Below, piece after piece: positions 7,887 to 18,461 of a stretch of 64,000 nt of DNA; position 1 is the stretch's first letter, and each line of letters opens with the position of its first letter. Source of the DNA: a virus. The stretch is from IMG/VR virus record IMGVR_UViG_3300044625_001067, positions 213,245 to 277,244 of that record. One strand, 5' to 3'. The position numbers were made by a program, and so were the translations under genes. A model generated the notes under the pieces. The model made no database searches and was not told the DNA's origin. It was given only the letters and a program-made list of their open reading frames with translations.

Positions 7887-10800
7887 ATGTCAGCAAAAGC
7901 CAAACGAATAGTTCTGAAGCGTTCTTCAATCGCCGGAAAGAGGCCGAGTCCGTCGCACCTTCCGCCAGGTGAAATCGGCCTAAACACAAACAGCGAAGAA
8001 CCAGGGCTTTTCTTCTCAGTCACTGACGGTCAAGTAATTAAAGTTGGGCCCCCCTCAGTGCTACCCCTTCCTCCTACGAACCTCCCTGAAAAGGGTGAGT
8101 TGTGGTTCGACACCGAGGACGGCACACTCAATGTGGGGGACGCAACGAGTCAGTGGCGCACGGTGTCCGCTCCTTTCCTCGGTGGTGGGGGGAGCATAGT
8201 GTTTGTTGCGCCTGAGTTTAAGTACTCAACGGATTCTCTTCGAAACGACGGGCAAGCCTTGCCCTTTCAGACTTTATCCCGAGCAATACTTGAGCTTTCA
8301 AAGATATACATAAGCCGCGTTTTAGCTGGTTTCTCCACTTCGAACGAAAGCAATCGCTATACGATCCTTCTCTCCTCCTCCATCATAACAGCCAACAATG
8401 GCCCCGGTGTTAGCCTCGATGACTTCACTGTAAATTTCTCTTCTTCAGGCGACAAAGTTACAACTGCGCAACTCCAGCAGTTCAACCCCCTAAGTGGAGG
8501 GATAATTGTCCCCTTCGGTATCTCGATTATAGGGCTCGATCTAAAAAAGTGCGTTGTTTCCCCGGCATTTGTTCCGTCATATTTCAACCCGGCATTTCCT
8601 GCAGCTTACCAAGGAATTGACCAACCCTTAAGCTCAATTTTCAAATGCGTAGGAAATTCTGTAGCTGAGTCCTTCTCCGTAGTTGACAAATTGTCATCGA
8701 GAACTGTTATTTCAGTTACAGAAGAAAACGGACTAGCCGTTTTTATTTCCGAAAGACCGCACGGACACTTATTCAATGATGTCGCGTCCGTAAGTTTCGA
8801 GCCGACTGTGGATCAGAGCACAGGGACATTCACCGCAGGGAACTACTATGTTGTCCCCATTGATACTGACCGCTTTTACTTATCTTTCGGGTCTCAAACA
8901 GAGACTCCCGCTGCGGAGTACGTACCTTTCTCCTCTTTACCGGCATTCAGTGATAAGACAACGCCGAAGTTTTTAGTGGAAAACACTCTAAAGTCTGCTC
9001 ACAGGCTCAAGGTGTTCGAAAACGCAACTTTATTTGAGATTGGTGAGTACTTCACGAAAGTTCAGAAGGCATTTCCTGACTTCTTTGGCGGGAAAGTCAC
9101 AAAGGGCATGTCCCTAGTAGATAGCGGGGACTATACAATCGTAGCCCCAGTTGGGGCCTACCCTAACAACGAGGAATCAAACACCACGAGAAACTCGCCG
9201 TTTTACGCAAAAGACGTTGTTCTCAGATCCGACTATGGCATGAACTGGGGGGATTTCGACGGGGCGTCTGTTTCCGGGTTTAAGTCGGTAGTTGCAGTCT
9301 CTTGCACAGCGGTTTCTTTACAGAACGACCCGTGCGTGTACGAAATTTACACAACCCTCGTAAACCCGGCCACGAAGCTACCAGAGCAAAAGTGGTGGAA
9401 TTTGACTGAAGCGAAGTTTCTATCGACTCCAGTGGAGCTTCGCCCTTCTTCGCTGTCCGACGTTACAGTGAAGGATCAACTTTCCTTGTTAAACTCCACT
9501 CCCGTAAATAACATACGGTATTACTACAAGAGCCTCACGGAGCCAGGCGGCAAAAGCATAGGAATTGTAGACATTGAGAGGGACTTCCGGCATTTCGGGT
9601 TTCGAGTTAGGAACGGGGCCCACGGACAGTTTCAATCTGTGTACAGTATCGGCCCTGCAATTGGGGTCTGGGCGCTAAACGGCGGAACCTGCAGCCTAAC
9701 AAATAGCACGACAAACTTCGGATCGGTTGCGTTTAAGTCTGAGGGTTTCCTCGGAATCAACACAATCGGAGGTGCAAAACCGAACGGAAGGGGATTCGTT
9801 CTTGAGGGTGTTCAAAGGCCACTGGCCCTGCTTAAGTCTCAGGTAGAGAACCCAGACAATAAGAGAATACTTTCCCTTGGGGGAAAGATTAAGGCGATTT
9901 ACATTGACCCCGAGGACCCGAACACGCAAATACTAGAGCTGAGCTCAGACTTTTCCCCGTGTCACTTACTTCCTTACTCCTTAGGGCCGGGGACAGCACT
10001 CTGGGTTGAAACTGAGTCCTGCACCTACCGTGGATTTTTTGCCGCAGACGGGGGGCCAACGGTTATTACTGGCCTTGGGGACCCCGTAAACTTCGCTAAA
10101 CTCCGCTTAAGGTCCTCAGACAGTACGATACCGAATGATGAGAGTCTACTACCCATTCTTGGTGTCCCTTATATTCGAAGGTTTACGGACCCAAGACAAG
10201 ACTTTGAAAGATCGTATAGTCTGTTCATAAGAAACACCCTTCCGAACGCTATCGCCCCCCAAGTTGGATCGGTACTAAGGTTAAACCAAACCAGCCAACA
10301 ACAGGGTTCAATTTCGCTAAGACCGAATGTTCAATTTGACCCAGGAATTCTAGGGGGTTGGGGAAGACTATTCACAGTTGATGCTACGGAGACAGGTGGA
10401 CAAGGGTCTTCTCCACAGTTTAACTACGTCATTGGGGATAGTAACCAAGATCTAACTTACTATGTAGCAATCACTGCAACAGACTACAGTCGCCCATGGG
10501 GACAGGGGGCCGATTTCAATCTTCCTTCGGGTTCGTACACGACATACAGAAACAGAAACTGGTACACAGCCGAGAATAACCTGTGGACCTGCGTGTATTA
10601 CGGCGAGGCTTTAAGCTTTACGGACAGCTTCGGGCCTTTCTCTGTGGCCCCGATCGAGACCTGCTCGCCGTTCGTTGACACAAGTGTTCTGGAAAAACAA
10701 GAAAAAGTCTCAGAAACTTTTCAAGGTTCTTACGCAGTCGACTCTTACCTGAGCATAGAAGGGTATGCAGATCAGACCTACTTTAGAGGGGCTACAGAAC

Positions 10801-12659
10801 CCTACCCTACCTACTCTTCTCAGGATGTTTACGACGGAGACGACAGCACAGAGAGTATGGGACTGTGCCTAAAGAACTTAGCGGATGGCGCAGTTACCTA
10901 CACGGTCTCTACGTTGACCGAGGTGCAGCTGAAACAAGACGCCACCTTGACTCCTCTACCAAAGAGGTACCGACCCTCAATAGCGGAGTTTTCCGTATTA
11001 TCCTCAGTTGAAATCGAGAACCCGCGTCAAACTGCGTCAGTAATTCAACTGAGCTCTTCTTCAGGAGTTGAATACATTCGAGTAATAAGCTTGAACGGAA
11101 CAGTTGTTCGAGGACTACGCCTAACTTACGAGAATAGCTATTACCCCACGACACTTCCGGGAAACAACTGGCCGCAGCAAACCACAGTAACAGTGTGTAG
11201 CGCAAATCCCCTGCCTCAACCCGAGCTATACGACCCGGACTGGATCAGCACCAAGAGAGCAATTTACCGTTTTTTCGAAGTCATGGGGTACTCAAAAGGC
11301 GTTCTAAAACCACTTTTAACCCCGAAGTACTGGGGCGAACGGCTGATGTCAATTTCATCCCTTTCAGGGAATCTACCGACAAACGGCTACTCTCTTACTG
11401 TGGACAAGTGGCCTCTAGAGTTTAATCAACCTTCAGTAATAACTGCAAACACTCACACGTGGGCTTACGCAGGCTACTACAACTACTCTCGTGGACTTCC
11501 TGAGTTTCAGAGCAATGACTTCACTCGAAAGCTGGCTACCGACTACCAAGCCACAACCACCTGGAGCGGAAGACTCACTGTGATGGGTGTGAACGATAAG
11601 GGGGAAATTGTTCAGTTTGGTCCACAGCGTCAGGCACTAACAGCGAACTTCTACGAGTCTTCTACTCCGACAAATAACCCCAGCAACCAACAAATCTACG
11701 AAGAGCAACCATATGTTGAGTTTCCTTCACAAGTTGTTGTATACTCTGCCGACGATATTTCACCTGAGTTCAACGGGTCACGTTCAACCTTCGACTTAAC
11801 TCGTAGTGGCTTAGCGATACCCCCGGATCAGCTGTCCGCAGAGTCTTTATTCGTAACCCTTGGGGCTTCCGTTCAAAAACCGGGTGTAAACTACTCGCTG
11901 GTTGGAAATAGGATTCAGTTCGCAACGTCCCCTGCCGCAGGTTTGTCCTGCAATATTCGAGTTGTAACTAGTGTTGACTCAAGCCGCACTTTGACTATCG
12001 CGTCTTTGAGCTTTACTGAACCCTGTGACGGCGCAAGAACAAACTTCACGGCCACAATACCAGGCGACCCGAACTCATTGTCCTCCCTGGAAATAACTGC
12101 CAATAATACATTTGTCTTTTTGGGGGGAGTACTTCAAGTTCCTCTATCTGCTGTAAACCCTTCTTCACCTTTCTCATACTCCGTGGAAAGGATGTCTCCG
12201 ACAACTGTCCAGTTTTCCTTCACAGGGGTTCCCCCTGAGGGGAGCACCATTGATGTAAGGTCTGTCTGCTCTGGCCCATATTGGTCCCTCCGGTCCACTT
12301 TCCCGGTCGAAGTTTACTCTTTGGATGATATCAGTAGTGAGTTTAACGGGGCTAAGACTTCTTTCACGCTTAGGTACGGCGGGAAGAGAGTGGACGCGTT
12401 GACAGTGAATGACGGAAACCTTCTACTGAGCTTGGGTGGCGCGGTTCAGCTACCTCGTGTGTCATACACAATAGAAAACTCGGTCCTAACCTTCTTAGAT
12501 CCTGCTGACGCACCACAACCCGGAACCATCGTAAACCTACGAGTCATAGCTAACGCTGAGTTTATCTTCTGTCCTAGCCAAGGCAAGTACGGGAGTAGTT
12601 TCTTAAGATGGGGTCCGGGAATCGTGCTATCCGTAGCAAACGAGATCGGGGCGTTATGA
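7887..12659 (+). CDS. Giant tail fibre / virion adhesin
   Basis: A 1590-residue protein. The N-terminus (KRPSPSHLPPGEIGLNTN, then E-P-G-L-F-F and G-x-L-W-F-D-T) is an adapter-like module repeated at the start of the fibre proteins at 17380 and 19780. The next section parallels the 12697 protein: F-Q-T-L-S-R-A-I-L-E-L, then G-I-S-I-I-G-x-D-L-K-K and S-G-F-K-S-V-V, as in fibres with a beta-helical domain. The last ~350 residues carry two or three copies of a domain with V-Y-S-x-D-D-I-S-x-E-F-N-G. The role in host attachment is inferred from gene order and similarity to fibre modules; receptor and exact position on the virion are unknown. Confidence 0.75.
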   Translation: MSAKAKRIVLKRSSIAGKRPSPSHLPPGEIGLNTNSEEPGLFFSVTDGQVIKVGPPSVLPLPPTNLPEKGELWFDTEDGTLNVGDATSQWRTVSAPFLGGGGSIVFVAPEFKYSTDSLRNDGQALPFQTLSRAILELSKIYISRVLAGFSTSNESNRYTILLSSSIITANNGPGVSLDDFTVNFSSSGDKVTTAQLQQFNPLSGGIIVPFGISIIGLDLKKCVVSPAFVPSYFNPAFPAAYQGIDQPLSSIFKCVGNSVAESFSVVDKLSSRTVISVTEENGLAVFISERPHGHLFNDVASVSFEPTVDQSTGTFTAGNYYVVPIDTDRFYLSFGSQTETPAAEYVPFSSLPAFSDKTTPKFLVENTLKSAHRLKVFENATLFEIGEYFTKVQKAFPDFFGGKVTKGMSLVDSGDYTIVAPVGAYPNNEESNTTRNSPFYAKDVVLRSDYGMNWGDFDGASVSGFKSVVAVSCTAVSLQNDPCVYEIYTTLVNPATKLPEQKWWNLTEAKFLSTPVELRPSSLSDVTVKDQLSLLNSTPVNNIRYYYKSLTEPGGKSIGIVDIERDFRHFGFRVRNGAHGQFQSVYSIGPAIGVWALNGGTCSLTNSTTNFGSVAFKSEGFLGINTIGGAKPNGRGFVLEGVQRPLALLKSQVENPDNKRILSLGGKIKAIYIDPEDPNTQILELSSDFSPCHLLPYSLGPGTALWVETESCTYRGFFAADGGPTVITGLGDPVNFAKLRLRSSDSTIPNDESLLPILGVPYIRRFTDPRQDFERSYSLFIRNTLPNAIAPQVGSVLRLNQTSQQQGSISLRPNVQFDPGILGGWGRLFTVDATETGGQGSSPQFNYVIGDSNQDLTYYVAITATDYSRPWGQGADFNLPSGSYTTYRNRNWYTAENNLWTCVYYGEALSFTDSFGPFSVAPIETCSPFVDTSVLEKQEKVSETFQGSYAVDSYLSIEGYADQTYFRGATEPYPTYSSQDVYDGDDSTESMGLCLKNLADGAVTYTVSTLTEVQLKQDATLTPLPKRYRPSIAEFSVLSSVEIENPRQTASVIQLSSSSGVEYIRVISLNGTVVRGLRLTYENSYYPTTLPGNNWPQQTTVTVCSANPLPQPELYDPDWISTKRAIYRFFEVMGYSKGVLKPLLTPKYWGERLMSISSLSGNLPTNGYSLTVDKWPLEFNQPSVITANTHTWAYAGYYNYSRGLPEFQSNDFTRKLATDYQATTTWSGRLTVMGVNDKGEIVQFGPQRQALTANFYESSTPTNNPSNQQIYEEQPYVEFPSQVVVYSADDISPEFNGSRSTFDLTRSGLAIPPDQLSAESLFVTLGASVQKPGVNYSLVGNRIQFATSPAAGLSCNIRVVTSVDSSRTLTIASLSFTEPCDGARTNFTATIPGDPNSLSSLEITANNTFVFLGGVLQVPLSAVNPSSPFSYSVERMSPTTVQFSFTGVPPEGSTIDVRSVCSGPYWSLRSTFPVEVYSLDDISSEFNGAKTSFTLRYGGKRVDALTVNDGNLLLSLGGAVQLPRVSYTIENSVLTFLDPADAPQPGTIVNLRVIANAEFIFCPSQGKYGSSFLRWGPGIVLSVANEIGAL

Positions 12660-12662
12660 CTA

Positions 12663-12672
12663 GGGTAAAACT
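12663..12672 (+). promoter_or_regulatory. GGGTAAAACT element
   Basis: Recurring element, 4 nt after the preceding stop and 24 nt before the GTG start at 12697. Confidence 0.5.
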
Positions 12673-12696
12673 GCTTATATGTGTTAGTTCTGAACA

Positions 12697-15600
12697 GTGG
12701 CATTAACCCGAGCACAACTACTCATGGGGGACAGTGGAAAAGGCGCTGTTTTACCTGGACAACCTCAAGGGGTGAAGGAAGGCTCCGGCGTTACAATCGG
12801 GCTGGACGGAACTATCTCGTTCAATGCTGCGAGTGCAACAGGGGTCGTTAAGACCAACAACCCGAGCGCCTTTAACTCTTATGTTTGGCCAGCAGCCCCC
12901 GTAACCGGTGGTCAGCTTACAATTGGCGTCAACGGGGTATTATCGTGGGTTGTGAGGAATCCAGGATTTGGGCTAGACCTAGAGGGAACGGCCATAAAAG
13001 TTTCTCTTCCGTTTGGAACAGTTGGGAATGCTCCGGACATCGGTACAAACGAAGACGAAGCAACGACTGGAAGTTTGTACTGGAATAGTGAGAGTGAGCA
13101 GCTGTTTATTTGTACAGGGACATCGTGGGTCCCTGCTTCATACGGTCCCGCAGACCTTAATAATGAATTTCTCACAGGTACCTTCACGTTATACGTAAAC
13201 CCTCAAATAGGTAGCGATGTTTATGTTGCGGGCGTATACGACGGGACTGTTGTGCCCGTTATCACCAACCAAATGACAGTTGCGGGGTACACACCCCAGA
13301 AGCCTTTCAAAACCCTGCAGAGAGCCGCTCTCGAAGTTGCCCGTTTCCAGGCGGGCCTGCAACCGGACTCGTTAGCATTTGATCGCTTTGTTATCAAGTG
13401 CTCAGCGGGTGAGAACACAGTTGACGGGACACCGGGAAGCGCCACAGTTAGCCCGTGGGTTAGTGGTACGACTCCAACGGAGTCTCAGTTAAGGGCAATG
13501 AATAGCGACTCTTACGCTGGCGTTATACTCCCCAGAGGTGTGTCCGTCATTGGCGAGGACCTAAGAAAGACTATAATTCGGCCAGGCTATGTTCCAGTTA
13601 AGTCCGGAAATATTGATACGGACAGAGGATCAATTCTTCGCATCACAGGTGGAGGATTCTTCTTCAATTTCACTTTCAAGGATAAGCTCGGTTTAGCAGC
13701 TAGCCACCACTTGCTCGACTGTTTCTCGTTCGCGTCAGACGCAGACCTAACTGCTTACTACGCCAAAGTACGGACGATCTTCGGTCAAACCAACCCGAAC
13801 CTGCCTGTAAACCCCGGTGAGTCTGAGATTGTTGCGCCGAAGCCCCCTGGACTTCCTGAGGAAAACACAGATGGGGTTATAGGGTCGTCCCCCTATATAT
13901 TTAACTGTTCGGTAAGGTCCCGGTACGGCCTCTGCGGAGTTTACGCGGATGGAAACGAAGTGACCGGGTTTAAGTCCGTAGTGACTTCCCAGTTCACCGG
14001 CGTTAGCTTGCAGAGGGACTTGTACTGCTGGCAAAGATACAACTCCTCTACTAAAGTTTGGGGTAATACAATATCCAATTACGACAGCTTTATTGCGCTA
14101 AATCCCAACAATACTCGAATGGATCCCTCAAGGGTGTCCTTCCACATTAAGGCGGTTAATGGTGCGTTCATTCAGGAGGTTTCTGTTTTTGCGATTGGAC
14201 AAGGGATTCACCACTGGGTGAAGAACGGGGCTGAAATCTCGGTCACAAACTCAAACAGCTCTTTCGGGGGTTGTGCAGCTTTGGCAGAGGGCTACAAGTC
14301 TGAGGCATTCCCGCAGGACACCAACTGGAACGTGGCCACGATAAACGTGGCTACAAATATGACAGACCAAACAACGGTGGTTAACAATATTTCCCTAGGG
14401 GTGATAGCTACGGGGGTGGCTGACGACGCCACCGTGTTGATTTTGACTCAACCCCTTATTGAGTCAGAGATTCACCTAGGGGTTCCTCAAGTCTTGGCGT
14501 CCAAGAACTACACTTTAAAGAGTGGTAGTTACCTGTGGATTGAGAATCCTAACGGACCAGACTGGAGAGCACCTTTAGCCTCTTCACCGTGGGTATCAAC
14601 AACTCCTGGAAACCTTCAAGTGTCAGCTCGAATGCAAAACCAGGACGGCGACTACCCTGGGGTTGATGGAGCTAGTTTGGTTGGGAATAAAGTTTATATA
14701 CGTAGACTCGTGGATAATCGTTCCTTGAGTCAAAGACGCTACAGCCTCAACGTTACAAACACAGATAGCAATACACGAACTCCACCTCGAGACTACGTAG
14801 TTCAAACTACGGTGAGTTCCGGCGGGGGGACCGTTGATCTGCTCCCAGACTCGGGAATGGTTATCGTTAACAAATCTGGCCCCATTCCAATTGGAGCGGA
14901 CCCCGTTGTAAGAAAAGCTCAGATTGTACTTCAAAGGGCAAACCCCTCAAACGTCTGGACATCTGGAGGGTACTACCGACCTGGTGAAACTGTAAAGCAC
15001 CAAAATAAGCACTTCACATGTGTTGTGAAAAACTCAGACACTTCGTTCAATGCAGATAAGTGGAGTGAGTCTTATGTCCACATGCCGTCGGACTTTAACG
15101 CCTACGACTTTTTCACTAATGTTGCGCCGGTAGTTTACTTTGACAATGACACAGACGGGGTTCAACCTTCCGCAAATTGTGGTTATAACTTAGCAACTTG
15201 CTGGTCAACTGATAGTGCGATTTCGGCACAGTACAGAACTTCTACGGACTACAGAGGAGTCTACGAGTTTTTACGTGGAATTGGTTTTACAGAGCCACAA
15301 GCCACATCTATACTACTACCAGTGGTCAACTCTGATAGAGAGTTGAACCCAGGGTTGAGTTCCGACATGAAGGGGTTCACTCCTAATGGCGCCGCAAACT
15401 CTCTCTCAAACTGGCCCATTGATTTTAGACGTCCATCTGTTCTACGAGTGTTTGGCCATGCTTGGGAGTGGACTGGCTTCTTAAACTATACGAAAGCATT
15501 ACCCGAGTACCAAGGGGATCTCTCTCCTCAAAATCAATTCACATACTACTTCACCAACCAGCTCGGCGGAAGAGTGTATGCTACTGGTTTTAATCAGGAG

Positions 15601-16320
15601 GGTTATTTTGTAACTGCAGCAGGGTTAACTGATCTAAGCACAGGGGCAATTACCAGTATAACAGATATCGGTAACCCATTCGCCGGAATAGACATTCCCA
15701 CCTACTACCCTCAGCTTACGGTTGATAATCTTAACGTAACAACTACTCTTGAGTTCACTTCAGGGAGCTCTGTTTCGGGTGCTCCAATTTTTTCCCCAGA
15801 ATGGTACACGAACTTTAGAGCAGCGACAGAAACTTTACCAGGGTTAGTGAACCTGTCAGCCATTACGAGTGTAGGTTTTCCCGCCGGGACCCGTATAGCC
15901 TTCAATAACGCCTCACCACCTGCTGGGTGGGTGACTGTGACAAACTCCACTCATAACAACGCAACGATTCGAATTCTAAACTCGTCCGGGGGCGGGACAG
16001 GGGGGTCTACAGCATTCACTGATGTGTTCACAGGGACGCGTAGTTCAAGTATTAGCCTAAGCTCCAGCGGCTTTGTGAACAGTCACACCCTGTCAATAGC
16101 GGAACTAGCCTCCCACACCCACGGCTACACGGCTGCACTTTTGTCCGATACGTCTCTGGACGGGCCAACCGACAGAGAGTTTATCAGCCAAAGTTCTACA
16201 ACCGACGCTACAGGATCTAACGCTGGACACGGTCACGGTTTTACAAATGCCTCCTACTCAATGGGGGATATGAACTTTAACGTCAAGTACGTCGATTTTA
16301 TCGTGGCTCAAAAAAGTTAA
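12697..16320 (+). CDS. Fibre protein with gp12-like tail collar domain
   Basis: A 1207-residue protein starting at GTG. The central part is paralogous to the 7887 fibre (F-K-T-L-Q-R-A-A-L-E-V, G-V-S-V-I-G-E-D-L-R-K, T-G-F-K-S-V-V). The C-terminal ~130 residues are a phage tail-collar domain as in T4 short fibre gp12: P-A-G-T-R-I-A-F then P-P-A-G-W, followed by His pairs H-T-H-G (from 1140) and G-H-G-H-G (1177-1181), where gp12 binds zinc, and a final N-V-K-Y-V-D-F-I-V. It probably forms a trimeric receptor-binding fibre of the baseplate. Its large size compared with gp12 (about 530 residues) is notable. Confidence 0.8.
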   Translation: MALTRAQLLMGDSGKGAVLPGQPQGVKEGSGVTIGLDGTISFNAASATGVVKTNNPSAFNSYVWPAAPVTGGQLTIGVNGVLSWVVRNPGFGLDLEGTAIKVSLPFGTVGNAPDIGTNEDEATTGSLYWNSESEQLFICTGTSWVPASYGPADLNNEFLTGTFTLYVNPQIGSDVYVAGVYDGTVVPVITNQMTVAGYTPQKPFKTLQRAALEVARFQAGLQPDSLAFDRFVIKCSAGENTVDGTPGSATVSPWVSGTTPTESQLRAMNSDSYAGVILPRGVSVIGEDLRKTIIRPGYVPVKSGNIDTDRGSILRITGGGFFFNFTFKDKLGLAASHHLLDCFSFASDADLTAYYAKVRTIFGQTNPNLPVNPGESEIVAPKPPGLPEENTDGVIGSSPYIFNCSVRSRYGLCGVYADGNEVTGFKSVVTSQFTGVSLQRDLYCWQRYNSSTKVWGNTISNYDSFIALNPNNTRMDPSRVSFHIKAVNGAFIQEVSVFAIGQGIHHWVKNGAEISVTNSNSSFGGCAALAEGYKSEAFPQDTNWNVATINVATNMTDQTTVVNNISLGVIATGVADDATVLILTQPLIESEIHLGVPQVLASKNYTLKSGSYLWIENPNGPDWRAPLASSPWVSTTPGNLQVSARMQNQDGDYPGVDGASLVGNKVYIRRLVDNRSLSQRRYSLNVTNTDSNTRTPPRDYVVQTTVSSGGGTVDLLPDSGMVIVNKSGPIPIGADPVVRKAQIVLQRANPSNVWTSGGYYRPGETVKHQNKHFTCVVKNSDTSFNADKWSESYVHMPSDFNAYDFFTNVAPVVYFDNDTDGVQPSANCGYNLATCWSTDSAISAQYRTSTDYRGVYEFLRGIGFTEPQATSILLPVVNSDRELNPGLSSDMKGFTPNGAANSLSNWPIDFRRPSVLRVFGHAWEWTGFLNYTKALPEYQGDLSPQNQFTYYFTNQLGGRVYATGFNQEGYFVTAAGLTDLSTGAITSITDIGNPFAGIDIPTYYPQLTVDNLNVTTTLEFTSGSSVSGAPIFSPEWYTNFRAATETLPGLVNLSAITSVGFPAGTRIAFNNASPPAGWVTVTNSTHNNATIRILNSSGGGTGGSTAFTDVFTGTRSSSISLSSSGFVNSHTLSIAELASHTHGYTAALLSDTSLDGPTDREFISQSSTTDATGSNAGHGHGFTNASYSMGDMNFNVKYVDFIVAQKS

Positions 16321-16337
16321 TCAAATCACTTGAAATC

Positions 16338-16658
16338 ATGAAAAAAGGAAACCACTGCCCACTTATTCGAAAAGACTGCATTGAAAATAAATGTGCTTGG
16401 TACTGCCAAGCGAGAGGTGTGAACCCGAACACTGGTCTTGAGGTATCTGAGTGGCAATGTGCTGTGAACCTCCTCCCGGTTCTTTTAATCGAAAATTCGT
16501 ATCAGCAGAGGCAAACCTCCGCGTCTGTCCAAAGTTTCCGAAATGAATCAGTGGAAAGATCGGACTTACTGAATACGATTCTACTGCAAGCTTCTCAGGG
16601 GCACTCACGCAGAGACTCAATCCAGCCTGTGGACCTGAAAGAGCTTTCACCAGGGTAA
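16338..16658 (+). CDS. Conserved small Cys-rich cyanophage protein
   Basis: A 106-residue protein with an N-terminal Cys cluster: H-C-P-L-I-R-K-D-C-I-E-N-K-C-A-W-Y, then a Cys after W-Q. The text N-P-N-T-G-x-E-V-x-E-W-x-C-A-V and L-L-I-E-N-S-x-Q-Q-R-Q-T matches a small protein I remember from other cyanophage genomes, where it has no assigned function. The spaced Cys suggest a metal-binding site. It follows the collar fibre after 17 bp and probably belongs to the same transcript. Confidence 0.7.
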   Translation: MKKGNHCPLIRKDCIENKCAWYCQARGVNPNTGLEVSEWQCAVNLLPVLLIENSYQQRQTSASVQSFRNESVERSDLLNTILLQASQGHSRRDSIQPVDLKELSPG

Positions 16659-16661
16659 AGT
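16653..16661 (+). promoter_or_regulatory. GGGTAAAGT element
   Basis: Recurring element overlapping the stop of the preceding gene and ending 19 nt before the ATG at 16681. Confidence 0.5.
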
Positions 16662-16680
16662 CCCTTAGCACCTTAACGAA

Positions 16681-17376
16681 ATGTCTAAGATTACAATCGT
16701 CCCAATTGATAGAGTAGTAGTTCTCAACGGTATCGTAGCCTCGGGAGTTGACATGACTTCCGTTGACCCTGCTATACACGCTATACAGTTTGACACTGAA
16801 AGCTCGGAGGGGACCGTAGAGTACAAAGGGGACCCGACCAAAGGGGTCACACCCTACGTAGAAGTCATAGCGAGTATTGAGCCGTGGGAGATTCTAATCG
16901 CAGAAGCTGAAGAGATGAACTTCTGCAAGCGAAACCCTAAAACCTTTTACAACACCGTCCCCCCCGTGGGAAAGAAAATTGTAGTTTCTGAGAGGGGTTG
17001 GCCTCAACCGAGAAACTCAACTGAAAAACCGCCCACGGATCAGCCCTACTTAAACACATCCCTTTATTGGGATGGCTCTGACTATGTTTGGTCTGTTTTT
17101 CCACTTGACTTGTCTCTACTTGACGCACAAAACTTTGTAGCAGACGGGATAAGCGAGAAAACTTATTCCTTGTTACAACCATCCGATTGGATGGTGGTTC
17201 GTCAGACTGAAACTGGAAAGGATACTCCTGAAGATTGGGGCACGTGGAGAGAAGCTGTAAGAGAAGAGTCAAAGGTTAAGCGAAGGTTAACCTTCGAAAA
17301 AGAGGACTTGGCATCGTTAAGCGACTATTGCAATAGCACGGAATTTCACTCTTGGCCCATTTCCCCGTCCGCCTAG
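16681..17376 (+). CDS. Putative tail fibre assembly-type protein
   Basis: A 231-residue protein. The N-terminal ~70 residues are a small beta-rich domain (ITIVPIDRVVVLNG, H-A-I-Q-F-D-T). The C-terminal half contains S-D-W-M-V-V-R-Q-T-E-T-G and P-E-D-W-G-T-W-R-E-A-V-R, the pattern of fibre-assembly or DUF4376-type proteins that sit beside phage fibre genes. Position between the collar fibre and the collagen-like fibre agrees. A chaperone for fibre folding, or a fibre-attached tip protein, are the main options. Confidence 0.6.
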   Translation: MSKITIVPIDRVVVLNGIVASGVDMTSVDPAIHAIQFDTESSEGTVEYKGDPTKGVTPYVEVIASIEPWEILIAEAEEMNFCKRNPKTFYNTVPPVGKKIVVSERGWPQPRNSTEKPPTDQPYLNTSLYWDGSDYVWSVFPLDLSLLDAQNFVADGISEKTYSLLQPSDWMVVRQTETGKDTPEDWGTWREAVREESKVKRRLTFEKEDLASLSDYCNSTEFHSWPISPSA

Positions 17377-17379
17377 GCC

Positions 17380-18456
17380 ATGATCACAAAAATACAAATT
17401 TTAAGGAGTCTAGAAGAACAGAAACGCCCTAACCCTGCGGCTCTCTCCCAGGGCCAATTGGCTGTGAACATCGACCCTGCAGAGCCAGGCTTATACTTCG
17501 CAGACACTGACGGCAATCTTCGAAAGATAGGCCCGTGCCATGTTGGGCCGGAGCCTCCAAACTTTGGTGTGCCACCTTCGTATTTCAGTGGAAACTGTGT
17601 CGGAGAAATGTGGTACGACACCGCCGAGGGGTCACTCAATATATGGGACGGGTACGTATGGCTCGCCATACAGGGCGGGGGGACATCCCCAGGAACAATT
17701 GGGGCGACGGGGCCTGCGGGGGCCACTGGTGCCGCTGGTCCTACAGGTGTGGGGACTTCTGGCGCAAGTGGTGCGACGGGTGCGACGGGTCCTATCGGGG
17801 CAACGGGTGCGGGAGTTACCGGGGCGACTGGAGTGGGAACTTCTGGCGCGACGGGTGCGACGGGTCCTATCGGGGCAACGGGTGCGGGAGTTACCGGGGC
17901 GACTGGAGTGGGAACTTCTGGCGCGACGGGTGCAACTGGGGCTGTGGGTGCAACCGGTGCAGGTGTAACTGGGGCAACTGGGGCTAAAGGTGCCACCGGT
18001 GCATCTGGGGTTGGGGTGCCGGGGGCCACAGGAGCCACAGGAGCTGTCGGGGCGACAGGCCCCGTAGGATCCCTACGAGTAAATACCACTTACACAACCA
18101 GTTTGCTATCTCAGGGTGACATTGAAGACTTTACACTTGGGCTGGGTAAACTTTCAGACTTAGTTTCCATTCAAGTGTCAGAACCCGCTTGGGTTCGAAT
18201 GTACCGGTCAAGTGTACAACGGGAGGCAGACCCTCGACCTGCGCCGGGGGGTCCTTTTCAGTCTATGATAGATCTTGGAGACAACAAACCCTATTCAGAA
18301 AACGTTACAACCCTGACCCCTGAAACCATTATTCAAAACCCTGTTCCGCTTCTTCAAGGCGATTCAAACGGTCTTGTTTACGTTAGACTAGTCAAACGTG
18401 GCGTAGGATCCAGCGCGATAACCTTAACCACAACAACTCATCCTCAGGAGAACTAA
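17380..18456 (+). CDS. Collagen-like tail fibre protein
   Basis: A 358-residue protein in three parts. Residues about 1-105 are the fibre adapter module (K-R-P-N-P-A-A-L-x-x-G-Q-L-A-V-N, [22 protein letters not shown]), nearly the same as in the 19780 protein. Residues about 107-227 are uninterrupted G-A-T/G-x-x triplets forming a collagen-like triple-helical stalk. The C-terminal ~130 residues are a compact beta-rich head. The architecture indicates a trimeric fibre with an N-terminal virion anchor. It starts 3 nt after the preceding gene. Confidence 0.8.
   Translation: MITKIQILRSLEEQKRPNPAALSQGQLAVNIDPAEPGLYFADTDGNLRKIGPCHVGPEPPNFGVPPSYFSGNCVGEMWYDTAEGSLNIWDGYVWLAIQGGGTSPGTIGATGPAGATGAAGPTGVGTSGASGATGATGPIGATGAGVTGATGVGTSGATGATGPIGATGAGVTGATGVGTSGATGATGAVGATGAGVTGATGAKGATGASGVGVPGATGATGAVGATGPVGSLRVNTTYTTSLLSQGDIEDFTLGLGKLSDLVSIQVSEPAWVRMYRSSVQREADPRPAPGGPFQSMIDLGDNKPYSENVTTLTPETIIQNPVPLLQGDSNGLVYVRLVKRGVGSSAITLTTTTHPQEN
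17698..18066 (+). repeat. Collagen-like Gly-x-y repeat, 75-bp period
   Basis: Tandem Gly-Ala-Thr-type triplets. The block containing CCTATCGGGG at 17791 is repeated 75 bp later (17866), giving a 25-residue superrepeat. Such near-identical DNA blocks allow stalk-length change by recombination. Confidence 0.8.
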
Positions 18457-18461
18457 CAATT

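Noticed and set aside
17373-18089. Long minus-strand Pro/Val/Ala-rich reading frame (PVAPVAP type) opposite the collagen fibre
   Set aside because: It is the antisense shadow of Gly-Ala-Thr repeats, whose codons avoid stops on both strands; the plus-strand collagen frame has the fibre adapter and explains the region.
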